From Microbacterium sp. M28 (GTDB taxonomy: Bacteria > Actinomycetota > Actinomycetes > Actinomycetales > Microbacteriaceae), in assembly GCF_025836995.1 (NCBI RefSeq), contig NZ_CP107546.1:682001-746000 (forward strand): DNA of 64,000 nt, read 5' to 3'. The notes under the pieces were generated by a model. The model worked only from the letters and a program-made list of their open reading frames with translations. It was not told the origin of the DNA and made no database searches. Position 1 is the stretch's first letter; each line of letters begins with the position of its first letter. Of the stretch, positions 36,288 through 45,722 are shown one piece after another. A program made the translations under genes and the position numbers.

Positions 36288-37490
36288 TCAGGAGGCGAAC
36301 AGGCGCTGCAGCCGCTGGACGCCCTCGAGCAACTGGTCGTCGCCGAGCGCGTACGACAGACGCAGGTAGCCGGACGGCCCGAACGCCTCACCCGGAACCA
36401 CGGCGACCTCGGCCTGCTCGAGGATGAGGTCGGCGAGCTCGAGCGTGGTCGTCGGGGTGACTCCACCCCACGTGCGGTTCAGCAGCCCCTGCACGTCGGG
36501 GTAGACGTAGAACGCGCCCAGCGGGTTCGGCACCTTGACACCGTCGATCTTCGACAGCTCGGCGACGATGAGCCGACGGCGACGGTCGAACGCCTCACGG
36601 AACTGCTCGGCCTCGGTCTGCGGCCCGTTCAGCGCCGCGATCGCGGCCTTCTGCGCCACATTGTTCACGTTGCTCGAGAGGTGGGACTGCAGGTTGCCGG
36701 CGACCTTGATCGCATCGGCGGGGCCGACCATCCAGCCGACGCGCCAACCGGTCATGGCGTAGGTCTTGGCGACTCCGTTCACGAGGATCGTCTGGTTCGC
36801 GGCCTCCGGAACGGCCTCGACGATCGAGATCGCCTTCGTGCCCTCGTACGTGAGGTTCTGGTAGATCTCGTCGGAGATGATCCAGATGCCGTGCTCGACG
36901 GCCCATTCGCCGATCGCGGCGGTCTCCTCAGGCGTGTACACCGAGCCGGTCGGGTTGGACGGCGAGACGAACACGAGCACGGTCGTGCGTTCGGTGCGAG
37001 CGGCCTCGAGCTGCTCCACGGTGACCTTGTAGTCCTGATCGGACCCGGCGAACACCTCCACCGGGACGCCGTCGGCGAGACGGATCGCCTCGGGGTAGGT
37101 CGTCCAGTACGGTGCGGGCAGCAGCACCTCGTCGCCCGGATTCACGACGGCCTGGAAGGCCTGGTACACCGACTGCTTTCCGCCGTTGGTGACGATGACC
37201 TGAGAGGGAGAGACCGCAAGGCCGGAGTCGCGCAGCGTCTTCGCGGCGACGGCCTCGCGAAGCGCCGGCAGGCCGGGCGCGGGGGTGTAGCGATAGCTCG
37301 CAGGATCGGCGAGCGCCTCCGCCGCGGCATCCACGATGAACTGCGGCGTCGCGAAGTCCGGCTCACCGGCGGCGTACGAGATGATCGGCTTGCCTTCGGC
37401 CTTCAGAGCCTTGGCCTTGGCGTCCACCTTGAGGGTCGCGGACTCGGCGATGGCGGACAGCTTGCGGGATACAGGAGCGCGTTCGGTCAC
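36288..37490 (-). CDS. aspB: Aspartate-type aminotransferase (class I)
   Basis: 400 residues; a PLP enzyme of the bacterial subgroup Ib aspartate aminotransferases. Motifs: [11 protein letters not shown] near the start, [15 protein letters not shown], the Schiff-base lysine K242 ([17 protein letters not shown]) and the substrate-carboxylate arginine in GYLRLSYA. It starts at GTG 37490, seven bases after a TAGCAT box, so it is probably leaderless. In related genomes a gene of this type precedes secE-nusG; those genes are not in this window. Substrate preference among dicarboxylate aminotransferases cannot be fixed by eye. Confidence 0.92.
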   Translation of the reverse strand: MTERAPVSRKLSAIAESATLKVDAKAKALKAEGKPIISYAAGEPDFATPQFIVDAAAEALADPASYRYTPAPGLPALREAVAAKTLRDSGLAVSPSQVIVTNGGKQSVYQAFQAVVNPGDEVLLPAPYWTTYPEAIRLADGVPVEVFAGSDQDYKVTVEQLEAARTERTTVLVFVSPSNPTGSVYTPEETAAIGEWAVEHGIWIISDEIYQNLTYEGTKAISIVEAVPEAANQTILVNGVAKTYAMTGWRVGWMVGPADAIKVAGNLQSHLSSNVNNVAQKAAIAALNGPQTEAEQFREAFDRRRRLIVAELSKIDGVKVPNPLGAFYVYPDVQGLLNRTWGGVTPTTTLELADLILEQAEVAVVPGEAFGPSGYLRLSYALGDDQLLEGVQRLQRLFAS

Positions 37491-37497
37491 GCTCTGA

Positions 37498-37503
37498 ATG
37501 CTA
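37498..37503 (-). promoter_or_regulatory. -10 box TAGCAT for the aminotransferase gene
   Basis: On the minus strand TAGCAT ends 7 nt before the GTG start, again placing the transcript start at the start codon. Confidence 0.4.
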
Positions 37504-37527
37504 CTCGGGCGGGGGATTCCGTGCGCG

Positions 37528-37962
37528 TCAGTCGCTGCAGCACTCGGCGGTGCCGCACGAATCGGCGTAGCGGCGACGCGGCGCCGTCGGATCCGTCATG
37601 TCGACGAGCGAGGAGGCATCCGGGTGCGTCGGCTCGTCGCCGGCGGAGTTCCAGAGCGTGAAGTGCCACATCACGCGCACGTCGTCGGCAAACAGCCGTT
37701 CCGGTCCTGACAGGACGAGTACACGATCTCGCGCGCGGTCCGCACGGAAGGGGGTGACGATCCGCTCGCGCAGGCGGGACGCGTCGACGTCGTCGGTGTC
37801 CAGTCGCTCGACGGCTTCGCCCCGCGATTCGAGCGCGAACGCGAGGGCGTCGGCGGCGCGCCGGGAACGGTCGTGCGCGGCACCGGCGACGGCCAGAAGA
37901 CGCGGTCCCTTCGCGTTGTGCTGCAGGAACTCGAGCGCGACGCCCTCCCACGTGTCCCTCAT
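37528..37962 (-). CDS. Uncharacterised 144-residue protein with a Cys-rich end
   Basis: I do not recognise this protein. From ATG 37962 it reads [19 protein letters not shown], then [24 protein letters not shown], which looks like a degenerate nucleotide-binding beta-loop-helix without the P-loop lysine. A Trp-containing segment VMWHFTLWN follows, then a cysteine-bearing end CGTAECCSD. No signal peptide or membrane helix. It lies between the MocR gene and the aminotransferase gene on the same strand and has a leaderless-type promoter box of its own. A uridine-kinase-like fold is possible but unsupported. Confidence 0.65.
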   Translation of the reverse strand: MRDTWEGVALEFLQHNAKGPRLLAVAGAAHDRSRRAADALAFALESRGEAVERLDTDDVDASRLRERIVTPFRADRARDRVLVLSGPERLFADDVRVMWHFTLWNSAGDEPTHPDASSLVDMTDPTAPRRRYADSCGTAECCSD

Positions 37963-37968
37963 GCCTTC

Positions 37969-37974
37969 AGGGTA
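37969..37974 (-). promoter_or_regulatory. -10 box TACCCT giving a leaderless mRNA
   Basis: On the minus strand TACCCT ends 6 nt before the ATG at 37962. Confidence 0.45.
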
Positions 37975-37993
37975 CGCCGATGCGCGCCGCGGC

Positions 37994-39433
37994 TCACGCC
38001 GCCGCGGCAGCGCGCAGCACACCGGCCAGGAGCGCGGCGGCCTCGTCGACCAGCGCGTCGTCGAGGTCGCCATAACCCAGTACGAGGGCCTCGGGCCTCG
38101 GTCGCTCGAGCACATACCGACGCAGCGGAACCAGGGCGAGCGAATGCGCGGATGCCCGGCCTGTGACGTCCGCGGCATCCATCCCGGGCGGCAGGGACAG
38201 GACGAGATGCATGCCGGCAGCGATCCCGGTGACCTCGAGGCCGCCGAGGGTGCGGCGCAGGTCCTCCAGCTCCCGGTCGAGCGCGTCGAGGAGTCGACCC
38301 CGTCGATGTCGGAACCGCATACGGGAGCGGCGCAGGTGCCGCTCCAGGTCGCCGTGGGTGACGAAGTGCGCGAGCGCCGCCTGATCGATGAGCGACGGGA
38401 TGCCCGTGGCCGTCGTCAGTTCGAAACCCGGTGGCAGCACCATCCAACCGAGCCCGATGCCGGGGGCGACGGACTTCGACAGCGAACCGATCAGGACGAC
38501 ACGATCCGGGGCGAGGCGCTGAAGCGCGGCGACGGGGCGGCGGTCGTAGCGGAACTCGGCGTCGTAGTCGTCCTCGATGAGGACGGCATCAGCACAACGC
38601 GCCCAGGACACGATCTGCTCGCGTCGCTGCGGAGACAGAGCAGCGCCGAGCGGGAACTGGTGGGCCGGCGTCAGCAGGGCTGCACGTGCTCCCGTCGCGC
38701 TCGCCGCCGCTTCGAGCGCCGTGGCGTCGATGCCGTCCGCGTCGACCGGCACACTGACGACCGTCAGCCCGCTCTCCTCCGCGACGTCGCGCAGTCGCGG
38801 CCAACTGGGGTCCTCGACGAGCAGATGACGATGCCCGCGGCGGTGCAGCTCGCGCGCCAGCTGTCGCATGCCGTCCGTGGCCCCGTGCGTGATCACGACG
38901 TCGCCCGCGCTCGCGGCCACCCGCCGCGAGCGCGCGAGATAGGTGACGAGCGTCTCCCGCGCGGCGTCGTGACCGCGACCGTGGTCCGCGGCGAAGGCCT
39001 GGTCGGGAAGCTCGGTCAGTGCGGCCCGCAGCGCCGCAGCCCACCGGGCGCGGGGGATGCCGCGAAGATCGGGCAGTCCCGGCCGCAGATCGAAACGCGG
39101 TGGCGTGGTCACGGCCGGCGTCGACCGCGGGCCACGGCCCGGGGTATGTGTCGGCGCCGTGACGGCGACGGTCGTCGCGGATCCGGTCCTCGCGTCGAGA
39201 ACGCCCTCGGCGACCAACTGGCCGTAGACCTCGGTGACGACCCACCGCGAGACGCCGAGCGTCTCCGCGAGCGCGCGACTCGGCGGCAGTGCGGACCCGA
39301 GCGGCAACGTCCCGTCGTCGATCGCCCGCCGCAGCGCCGTCTCCAGCCGGTCCCGCAAGGTCGCGCGCGGGCCGGGAACGGCGGCGAGTTCGAGCAGCGT
39401 CTCCCACGCGAGTATTGGTCTGGTGTTCTGCAT
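37994..39433 (-). CDS. MocR-type (GntR-aminotransferase fusion) regulator
   Basis: 479 residues from ATG 39433; a TTG at 39451 would add six. An N-terminal GntR winged helix (about 15-85, PPSRALAETLGVSRWVVTEVYGQL) is fused to a class-I aminotransferase-like domain with a PLP lysine in the SLSKSVAPGIGLGWM motif and EDDYDAEFRYDRRP upstream. Such proteins sense PLP or its adducts and control B6 or amino-acid metabolism rather than transaminate. The gene is divergent from an aldo-keto reductase 68 nt away, its most likely target. Confidence 0.92.
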   Translation of the reverse strand: MQNTRPILAWETLLELAAVPGPRATLRDRLETALRRAIDDGTLPLGSALPPSRALAETLGVSRWVVTEVYGQLVAEGVLDARTGSATTVAVTAPTHTPGRGPRSTPAVTTPPRFDLRPGLPDLRGIPRARWAAALRAALTELPDQAFAADHGRGHDAARETLVTYLARSRRVAASAGDVVITHGATDGMRQLARELHRRGHRHLLVEDPSWPRLRDVAEESGLTVVSVPVDADGIDATALEAAASATGARAALLTPAHQFPLGAALSPQRREQIVSWARCADAVLIEDDYDAEFRYDRRPVAALQRLAPDRVVLIGSLSKSVAPGIGLGWMVLPPGFELTTATGIPSLIDQAALAHFVTHGDLERHLRRSRMRFRHRRGRLLDALDRELEDLRRTLGGLEVTGIAAGMHLVLSLPPGMDAADVTGRASAHSLALVPLRRYVLERPRPEALVLGYGDLDDALVDEAAALLAGVLRAAAAA

Positions 39434-39501
39434 CGTGATTGGAGTGTACAACCGGACCGGATGATCCCTAGCGTGAAGTCACGCACACGAAAGGACCACC
39501 G

Positions 39502-40500
39502 ATGCAGTACCGCACCCTCTCCGATGGAACCACCTCCTTCGAGGTCTCCACCCTGTGCCTCGGCGCGATGAACTTCGGCACGCGCACCGATCCGGCCACG
39601 TCGCGCGCGATCCTCGACCGCTTCGTCGAGGCCGGCGGCACGTTCATCGACACCGCGAACAACTACAGCGTCTGGTCCGGGGGCACCGGTCGCGACAGCG
39701 AGGATCTCCTCGGCGCGTGGCTGCGCGAACGGCGGGGCCGCGACTCCGTCCGCATCGCGACGAAGGTCGGAGCCGCACAGAAGGACCAGATGAAGCCGCT
39801 GTCGACCACGCCGCCGACGAACTACGAGGGGCTGTCCGCGGAGGTCATCCGCCGACAGGCTCCGGAGAGCGCCCGGCACCTCGGCGTCTCGCACATCGAC
39901 GTCCTGTACGGACACGTCGACGACCGCGACGTCGACATCGCCGAGACGGTCGGCGCGTTCGGCGCGTTGCAGCAGGAGGGTCTGATCGGCATCTCCGGCA
40001 TCTCGAACGTCGCCACGTGGCGCGTCGTCGAGGCGAGAGAGGAGGCGCGTCGTCAAGGAATCGCGCCGTACGGCGCGGTCCAGCAGCAGCACAGCTACCT
40101 GCAGCCGGCACCGCGATTCGGACGCAACAACTTCGTCACCCCTGGTCTGCTCGACTACGCGGCCTCGACGGGGACGCCCGAGCGGCCGCTGCTCGCCGTC
40201 ACGGTGTATTCGCCGTTGCATCAGGGCGCGATCGCCCGCACGGACAAGCCGTTGTGGGGCGGTGTGGACCACCCCACGAGTCACGCCCGTCGAGCGCTGC
40301 TGCACGAAGTCGCCGCCGACATCGGGGCGACGGCGAACCAGGTCGCACTCGCCTGGCTGCTGGGAGGGGACGTCCCGGTGATCCCGGTGATCGGGGCGTC
40401 GAGCGTCGCTCAGCTGGATGAGGCGCTGGGGGCGGCGGATCTCGTACTCGACCCCGAGATCCGCGCACGATTGGATGCCGAGCCCGGTGAAGCGCGATGA
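39502..40500 (+). CDS. Aldo-keto reductase
   Basis: 332 residues, TIM-barrel NADPH-dependent reductase. The catalytic tetrad is D50, Y55, K88 and H138 (FIDTANNY, ATKVG, YGHVDD). It starts at ATG 39502 with AAAGGACC upstream and a possible -10 box TAGCGT at 39469-39474. The divergent MocR regulator suggests a link to vitamin B6: some AKRs reduce pyridoxal to pyridoxine. That link is inference; other carbonyl substrates remain possible. It is convergent with, and only 6 nt from, a small membrane protein gene. Confidence 0.9.
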   Translation: MQYRTLSDGTTSFEVSTLCLGAMNFGTRTDPATSRAILDRFVEAGGTFIDTANNYSVWSGGTGRDSEDLLGAWLRERRGRDSVRIATKVGAAQKDQMKPLSTTPPTNYEGLSAEVIRRQAPESARHLGVSHIDVLYGHVDDRDVDIAETVGAFGALQQEGLIGISGISNVATWRVVEAREEARRQGIAPYGAVQQQHSYLQPAPRFGRNNFVTPGLLDYAASTGTPERPLLAVTVYSPLHQGAIARTDKPLWGGVDHPTSHARRALLHEVAADIGATANQVALAWLLGGDVPVIPVIGASSVAQLDEALGAADLVLDPEIRARLDAEPGEAR

Positions 40501-40506
40501 CCGCAC

Positions 40507-40908
40507 TCATACGGGGGTCGAGGTCAGAACGCCGACGAGGAAGAACACCGCGGACATCAGCATGAGCGCCTGCGGGTACAGGAAGCACGCGGCACAGAGA
40601 CAGGCCGCGACGATTCCGAACGTCAGGGGCGCGGTGCGCACGGACGCGCCGGCGGCGTCGCGCTTCGGCATCCGGATGAGCAGGGCCAGCGCCGCGATGG
40701 GCAGCAGGGGCAGGGAGGCGAGCGAGTCGATGAGCGCGGCCTCCGCCGGGGAGAGCCCCAACGTGCCCATGCTGAGGAAGATGGCCGGCTGCGCGATGAA
40801 CATCGCGAGGATGCCGAGCGACATCACGATCGTCGCGATGCTGAGGACGAGGGAGGCGATCCGACGGCCGTGGATCGCCTCCTTGTAGGTGCTGGCGATG
40901 CTGGACAT
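40507..40908 (-). CDS. Small four-helix membrane protein
   Basis: 133 residues from ATG 40908, with hydrophobic helices near 18-40, 45-65, 75-90 and 100-130. I do not recognise a family. There are no conserved polar motifs in the helices; a basic patch (RMPKRDAAG) lies between helices 2 and 3. A TACGCT box ends 7 nt upstream, so translation is probably leaderless. A longer in-frame opening to 41010 runs into the aceB terminator and is not credible. Confidence 0.75.
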   Translation of the reverse strand: MSSIASTYKEAIHGRRIASLVLSIATIVMSLGILAMFIAQPAIFLSMGTLGLSPAEAALIDSLASLPLLPIAALALLIRMPKRDAAGASVRTAPLTFGIVAACLCAACFLYPQALMLMSAVFFLVGVLTSTPV

Positions 40909-40915
40909 GGTGGGG

Positions 40916-40921
40916 AGCGTA
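40916..40921 (-). promoter_or_regulatory. -10 box TACGCT giving a leaderless mRNA
   Basis: On the minus strand TACGCT ends 7 nt before the ATG at 40908. Confidence 0.45.
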
Positions 40922-40981
40922 CGCCGATGCGGCCGGGGCGCGGGGGGACTTTCCACAGGTGGGGTTGCGAGCGGGCGCACT

Positions 40982-41020
40982 GCGGGGCCCTTTCCGACTC
41001 CGAGTCGCAAAGGGCCCCGC
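40982..41020 (-). terminator. Terminator after aceB
   Basis: A 12-bp perfect outer stem (GCGGGGCCCTTT) plus an inner CGACT/AGTCG stem lies 11 nt past the aceB stop on the minus strand. On that strand no long T tract follows. Confidence 0.7.
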
Positions 41021-41031
41021 GAATCCCGTGG

Positions 41032-42681
41032 TCAGTCGGTCTCGACGAGGTACCTGCTGTACGCGCCGAGCGTCAGGAATGCGGGGAATTCCGTGCCGAG
41101 TGCGACCTCGCGGAACACGTCGGCCGCGTCGGCGAAGCGGTCGCCGTCGCGGCGGTCGGTCTCGGCCAGCACCTCGGAGATGATCGTCTCGACGTACTCC
41201 ACCGTGATGGGCGTTCCGTCCTCCGTGGCGCGGTCCTGGTGGATCCACTGCCACACCTGCGAACGGGAGATCTCGGCCGTCGCGGCATCCTCCATCAGGT
41301 TGTCGATCGCGACGGCGCCGAGCCCGCGCAACCACGCCTCGATGTAGCGGATCGCCACGGAGACGTTGTCGTGCACCCCCTGCGCGGTGATCGGTCGCCC
41401 GATGTGCAGGTCGAGCAGATCCTCCGGCCGCACGTGGACGTCCGGACGCTGCCGGTCGACCTGGTTCGGGCGGGCGCCGAGCACGGCGTCGAACTCGGCC
41501 TGCGCCGTCGGGATCAGGTCCGGGTGCGCCACCCAGGTCCCGTCGAATCCGTCGCCGGCCTCGCGCCGCTTGTCGGCGGACACCTTCTCGATCGCCCGCG
41601 CGGTGACCTCGGGGTCGCGGCGGTTGGGAATGAACGCGCTCATGCCGCCGATCGCGAAGGCGCCGCGCTTGTGGCATGTCTGCACGAGCAGATCGGTGTA
41701 CGCCCGCATGAACGGCACGGTCATGGTGACCTCGCTGCGGTCGGGGAGGACGAACCGGGCCCCGCGCCCGCGGTAGTTCTTGATGATCGAGAAGATGTAG
41801 TCCCAGCGCCCGGCGTTGAGGCCTGCGCAGTGGTCGCGCAGCTCGAACAGGATCTCGTCCATCTCGAATGCCGCCGGCAGCGTCTCGATCAGCACCGTGG
41901 CCCTGATCGTGCCGTGCGCGAGTCCCGCGTACTCCTCGCTGAAGGTGAAGATGTCGTCCCAGAGCTTCGCCTCCTCGCTGGATTCCAGCTTGGCGATGTA
42001 GAAGTACGGCCCGCGCCCCGCATCGATCAGCGCCTGCGCGTTGTGCAGGAAGTAGAGGCCGAAATCGACCAGCGAGCCGGATGCCGCCATCGAGCGACCC
42101 GAGCGGTCGATGAACGTCAGATGCTTCTCGGTGAGGTGCCAGCCCCGCGGACGCATGACGATCGTCGGCGTGTGCTCAGCGGTGACGCGGTACTCCTTGC
42201 CCTCCGGGCTCGTGTACGAGAGTTCGCCGCGGATCGCGTCGCGCAGCGACAACTGCCCGCCGATGACGTTCGCCCAGGTGGGGCTCGTGGCGTCCTCCTG
42301 GTCGGCGAGCCAGACCCGCGCGCCGGAGTTGAGAGCGTTGATCGTCATCTTCGGATCGGTCGGACCCGTGATCTCGACCCGGCGGTCCTCGAGCCCCGGT
42401 CCGGCACCGGCGACCTGCCACTCGGCATCCTCCCGGATGTGGGCGGTGTCGTCGCGGAACCGAGGGTCGTGGCCGTTGCCGATCTCGAAGCGGCGCCGCA
42501 TCCGATCGGCGAGCCGGTCGTGACGGCGGTGGGCGAAGCGGTGGTGCAGCTCGGTGAGGAAAGCTGTGGCATCCGGCGTGAGGATCTCGTCGTAACGGTC
42601 GCGCATCGGGCCCGTGATCTGGATCGCCGGCCCCAGCAGGGTCTCGGTCGGTGCGGTCGGGGGAGCAGTGGGAATGGTCAT
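41032..42681 (-). CDS. aceB: Malate synthase A
   Basis: 549 residues; condenses glyoxylate with acetyl-CoA. Isoform-A hallmarks include MRPRGWHLTEKH with the catalytic arginine, FSIIKNYRGRG, and the late LMEDAATAEISRSQVWQWIHQ block carrying the catalytic Asp. It lies 125 nt downstream of aceA on the same strand, with a long hairpin between. Together with isocitrate lyase it forms the glyoxylate shunt for growth on acetate or fatty acids, presumably under the RamB-like regulator upstream of aceA. Confidence 0.97.
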   Translation of the reverse strand: MTIPTAPPTAPTETLLGPAIQITGPMRDRYDEILTPDATAFLTELHHRFAHRRHDRLADRMRRRFEIGNGHDPRFRDDTAHIREDAEWQVAGAGPGLEDRRVEITGPTDPKMTINALNSGARVWLADQEDATSPTWANVIGGQLSLRDAIRGELSYTSPEGKEYRVTAEHTPTIVMRPRGWHLTEKHLTFIDRSGRSMAASGSLVDFGLYFLHNAQALIDAGRGPYFYIAKLESSEEAKLWDDIFTFSEEYAGLAHGTIRATVLIETLPAAFEMDEILFELRDHCAGLNAGRWDYIFSIIKNYRGRGARFVLPDRSEVTMTVPFMRAYTDLLVQTCHKRGAFAIGGMSAFIPNRRDPEVTARAIEKVSADKRREAGDGFDGTWVAHPDLIPTAQAEFDAVLGARPNQVDRQRPDVHVRPEDLLDLHIGRPITAQGVHDNVSVAIRYIEAWLRGLGAVAIDNLMEDAATAEISRSQVWQWIHQDRATEDGTPITVEYVETIISEVLAETDRRDGDRFADAADVFREVALGTEFPAFLTLGAYSRYLVETD

Positions 42682-42717
42682 GATCTGTGTCCTTTTCGTC
42701 GTCGAGCCGGGTGGCGT

Positions 42718-42766
42718 GTCCGGGTTGGTGCGGGTTCATGCGGTTGAGACCCGCATCAACCCGGAC
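42718..42766 (-). other. Intergenic hairpin between aceA and aceB
   Basis: An 18-bp stem with one mismatch and a 13-nt loop sits in the 125-nt gap. It could partially terminate, or protect the aceA transcript from decay, so that the two shunt enzymes are made in different amounts. Confidence 0.6.
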
Positions 42767-42806
42767 ATCGGGTGCGCTGAGGTGGTGGACCCCGTCCGCC
42801 CCGGGG

Positions 42807-44114
42807 TCAGTGGAACTGCGCCGTCTCGGTGGAGCCGGCGAGGGCGAGCGTCGCGCTGTCGGGGTTGAGCGCGGTCGAGATGACGTCGAAGTACCCGGTG
42901 CCGGCCTCGCGCTGGTGCCTGGTGGCGGTGTATCCGGATGTCTCGGCGGCGAACTCGGCCTCCTGCAGGTCGACGTACGCGCTCATGGCGCGCTCGGCGT
43001 AGCCGCGGGCGAGGTCGAACATCGAGTGGTTCAATGCGTGGAAGCCGGCCAGGGTGATGAACTGGAACCGGTAGCCCAGCTCGGCCAGCTCCTGCTGGAA
43101 CGTCGCGATCTCGGCATCCGAGAGGTGACGGCGCCAGTTGAAGCTGGGGGAGCAGTTGTACGCGAGCAGCTTGCCGGGGAACTTCGCGTGGACGGCGGAG
43201 GCGAACTCGCGGGCGAGGGCGATGTCCGGCTCACCGGTCTCGACCCACAGGAGATCGGCGTACGGCGCGAACGCGAGTCCGCGGCTGATGACCGATTCGA
43301 TGCCAGGGCGGATCCGGTAGAACCCCTCGGAGGTGCGCTCGCCGGTGGTGAACCGCTGGTCGCGCTCGTCGACGTCGCTGGTGAGCAGGTCGGCGGCGAG
43401 GGCATCCGTGCGGGCGATGATGACGGTGGGGACCCCGGCGACGTCGGCCGCGAGGCGGGCGGCGTTCAGGGTCCGGATGTGCTGCTGCGTCGGCACCAGC
43501 ACCTTTCCGCCGAGGTGCCCGCACTTCTTCTCGCTGGCCAGCTGGTCCTCCCAGTGGATGCCCGCGGCGCCGGACTGGATCAGCGACTGCGCCAGCTCGT
43601 ACGCGTTCAGCGGTCCGCCGAAGCCGGCCTCGGCATCCGCGACGATCGGAGCGAGCCAGTCCTGCGTGATGTTCCCCTCGGCGTGCTCGAGCTGGTCCTG
43701 ACGCAGCAGCGCGTTGTTGATGCGGCGGACGACGGAGGGCACCGAGTTCGCGGGGTACAGCGACTGGTCGGGGTACGTCTGCCCGGCGAGGTTGCCGTCG
43801 GCGGCGACCTGCCAGCCGGAGAGGTAGATCGCCTTGAGGCCGGCGCGCACCTGCTGCACGGCCTGCCCGCCGGTGTAGGCGCCGAGGGCCCGGACGTACT
43901 CCTCGGTGTGCAGGAGGTTCCAGAGGTTCTCTGCTCCGCGGTGGGCGAGTGTGGACTCCTCCCTGACCGAGCCGCGGATGCGGATGACGTCCTCGGCGCT
44001 GTACGTGCGTTCGATGCCGTCCCAGCGGGGATCGGTGTCCCAGATCTCCTGGAGCTCGGCCGCGGTCTGAACCTGGTCACCGGCTCGCAGTCCGGTCGGC
44101 GTGGTGTTCGTCAT
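42807..44114 (-). CDS. aceA: Isocitrate lyase
   Basis: 435 residues from ATG 44114 with a strong GGAGGAGAGAG ribosome binding site. It cleaves isocitrate to glyoxylate and succinate. The active-site motif KKCGH lies at 196-200 with C198 as the catalytic base, and [17 protein letters not shown] is the family signature. Length matches the short prokaryotic ICL1 form. It is divergent from the RamB-like gene across 121 nt that carry inverted repeats. Confidence 0.97.
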   Translation of the reverse strand: MTNTTPTGLRAGDQVQTAAELQEIWDTDPRWDGIERTYSAEDVIRIRGSVREESTLAHRGAENLWNLLHTEEYVRALGAYTGGQAVQQVRAGLKAIYLSGWQVAADGNLAGQTYPDQSLYPANSVPSVVRRINNALLRQDQLEHAEGNITQDWLAPIVADAEAGFGGPLNAYELAQSLIQSGAAGIHWEDQLASEKKCGHLGGKVLVPTQQHIRTLNAARLAADVAGVPTVIIARTDALAADLLTSDVDERDQRFTTGERTSEGFYRIRPGIESVISRGLAFAPYADLLWVETGEPDIALAREFASAVHAKFPGKLLAYNCSPSFNWRRHLSDAEIATFQQELAELGYRFQFITLAGFHALNHSMFDLARGYAERAMSAYVDLQEAEFAAETSGYTATRHQREAGTGYFDVISTALNPDSATLALAGSTETAQFH

Positions 44115-44194
44115 GTCTCTCTCCTCCGTTGGATCGGGTGGCTTGGCATCCACTCTGAGTGAAGATTCCGGATGCTGATGGCCGTTGCAGAGGA

Positions 44195-44228
44195 GAAATT
44201 CGTCCGTATTTCTGTTTTCGTGACAGAA
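44195..44228. promoter_or_regulatory. Inverted repeats in the aceA-ramB divergent region
   Basis: GAAAT-8nt-ATTTC (44195-44212) overlaps TTCTGT-7nt-ACAGAA (44210-44228). They lie just before the regulator start and about 80 nt before aceA, so they are good candidates for RamB binding or autoregulation. They do not match the published corynebacterial RamB box closely. Confidence 0.45.
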
Positions 44229-44235
44229 TCCCCGC

Positions 44236-45687
44236 ATGACCCCGGCGCAGCTCGAAGAAGACACCGACGCCCTCACGATCGGACGACGCATCAGACAACT
44301 GCGCGGCTCCCGAGGGATGACCCTGGAAGCGCTCGCCGCAGCGGTCGACCGCGCGCCCAGCCAGCTGTCCATGATCGAGACCGGCAAACGCGAACCGAAG
44401 CTCACCCTGCTGCAGGCGATCGCCCGCGCGCTCGGCACGAGCATCGACGCGCTGCTCGAGGGCGAACCGCTGGATGAGCGCAGCGCCCTGGAGATCTCGC
44501 TGGAGCGCGCGATGAAGGGGCAGACCTTCCAGGCGCTCGGCATCGCGCCGTTCCGGATCGCGAAGAGCGTCCCCACGGATGCCCTGAAGGCGCTCCTCGC
44601 CCTGCACGGCGAGATCGACCGCTTGCGGGACGAGCGGGCGGCCACTCCTGAGGAGGCGCGGCGCGCCAACGTGGAGCTGCGCGACCTCATGCGCCGTCAG
44701 GACAACCACTTCGCCGATCTCGAGGCGAAGGCGGCCGAGATCCTGGCGGCCGTCGACCACCCCGGTGGCCCGCTCACACAGCGCACCGCGTCGGAGATCG
44801 CCGCGCATCTGGGGTTCACGCTGCACTACGCCTCCGATCTTCCCCAGACGACCCGCAGCGTCGCCGACCTCGCGCACGGCCGGCTGTATCTGTCCGCACA
44901 GGTCCAGGCCAAGGGAGACGCGCGCACCGCCGTGCTGCAGGCGCTGTCCAGCCGCATCCTCGGCCACGCCGAACCGCGCAGCTACGCCGAGTTCCTGCGG
45001 CAGCGCGTCGAGACCAACTACCTCACCGGGGCGCTGCTCATCCCGGAGGCGCACGTCGTGCCGGCCCTGCGCGAGGCCAAGTCCCGCAGGGAGATCTCCA
45101 TCGAGGACCTGCGGGATGCCTACTCCGTGTCGTACGAGACGGCCGCCCACCGGTTCACGAACCTGGCCACCCGGCATCTCGACATCCCGGTGCACTTCCT
45201 CAAGGTGCACGAGTCGGGCACGATCACGAAGGCGTACGAGAACGACGACGTGAACTTCCCTACCGACCGCCTCGGGGCGATCGAGGGCCAGATGTGCTGC
45301 CGGCGGTGGACGAGCCGTGTCGTGTTCGACGAGGATGACCGGTTCAACCCGTACTACCAGTACACCGACACCGGAAACGGCACGTACTGGTGCACGGCGC
45401 GGGTGGAGGCCTCCAGTGAAGGACTGCACTCGGTCAGCGTCGGCGTGCGCTTCGACGACACGAAGTGTTTCGTCGGGCGGGACACTCCGCACCGCGGGGT
45501 CTCGAAGCACTCGGTCGAGGTGTGCTGCCGCCGGGCCCCGGCCGAACTCGAGCAGCGCTGGCGCGAACAGTCCTGGCCGAACGTCAAGACGCCGCGGACC
45601 CTGCTCGCGACACTGCCCACCGGGGCCTTCCCCGGCGTCGACACGACGGATGTGTACGAGTTCCTCGAGGCGCACGCCCCTCGGTAG
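44236..45687 (+). CDS. ramB: RamB-like XRE-family regulator of acetate/glyoxylate metabolism
   Basis: 483 residues. An N-terminal XRE helix-turn-helix (about 14-70, [23 protein letters not shown]) is followed by an ImmA/IrrE-like domain and the conserved C-terminal short-chain fatty-acyl regulator domain ([25 protein letters not shown], with several Cys). This is the architecture of RamB, which represses aceA and aceB in Corynebacterium. Position divergent from aceA supports the assignment. The ATG has no ribosome binding site; CAGAAT ends 6 nt upstream, consistent with a leaderless transcript. Confidence 0.9.
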   Translation: MTPAQLEEDTDALTIGRRIRQLRGSRGMTLEALAAAVDRAPSQLSMIETGKREPKLTLLQAIARALGTSIDALLEGEPLDERSALEISLERAMKGQTFQALGIAPFRIAKSVPTDALKALLALHGEIDRLRDERAATPEEARRANVELRDLMRRQDNHFADLEAKAAEILAAVDHPGGPLTQRTASEIAAHLGFTLHYASDLPQTTRSVADLAHGRLYLSAQVQAKGDARTAVLQALSSRILGHAEPRSYAEFLRQRVETNYLTGALLIPEAHVVPALREAKSRREISIEDLRDAYSVSYETAAHRFTNLATRHLDIPVHFLKVHESGTITKAYENDDVNFPTDRLGAIEGQMCCRRWTSRVVFDEDDRFNPYYQYTDTGNGTYWCTARVEASSEGLHSVSVGVRFDDTKCFVGRDTPHRGVSKHSVEVCCRRAPAELEQRWREQSWPNVKTPRTLLATLPTGAFPGVDTTDVYEFLEAHAPR

Positions 45688-45722
45688 CCTTACGGGTGAT
45701 GACGCCCGAGCGAGGAGACACG

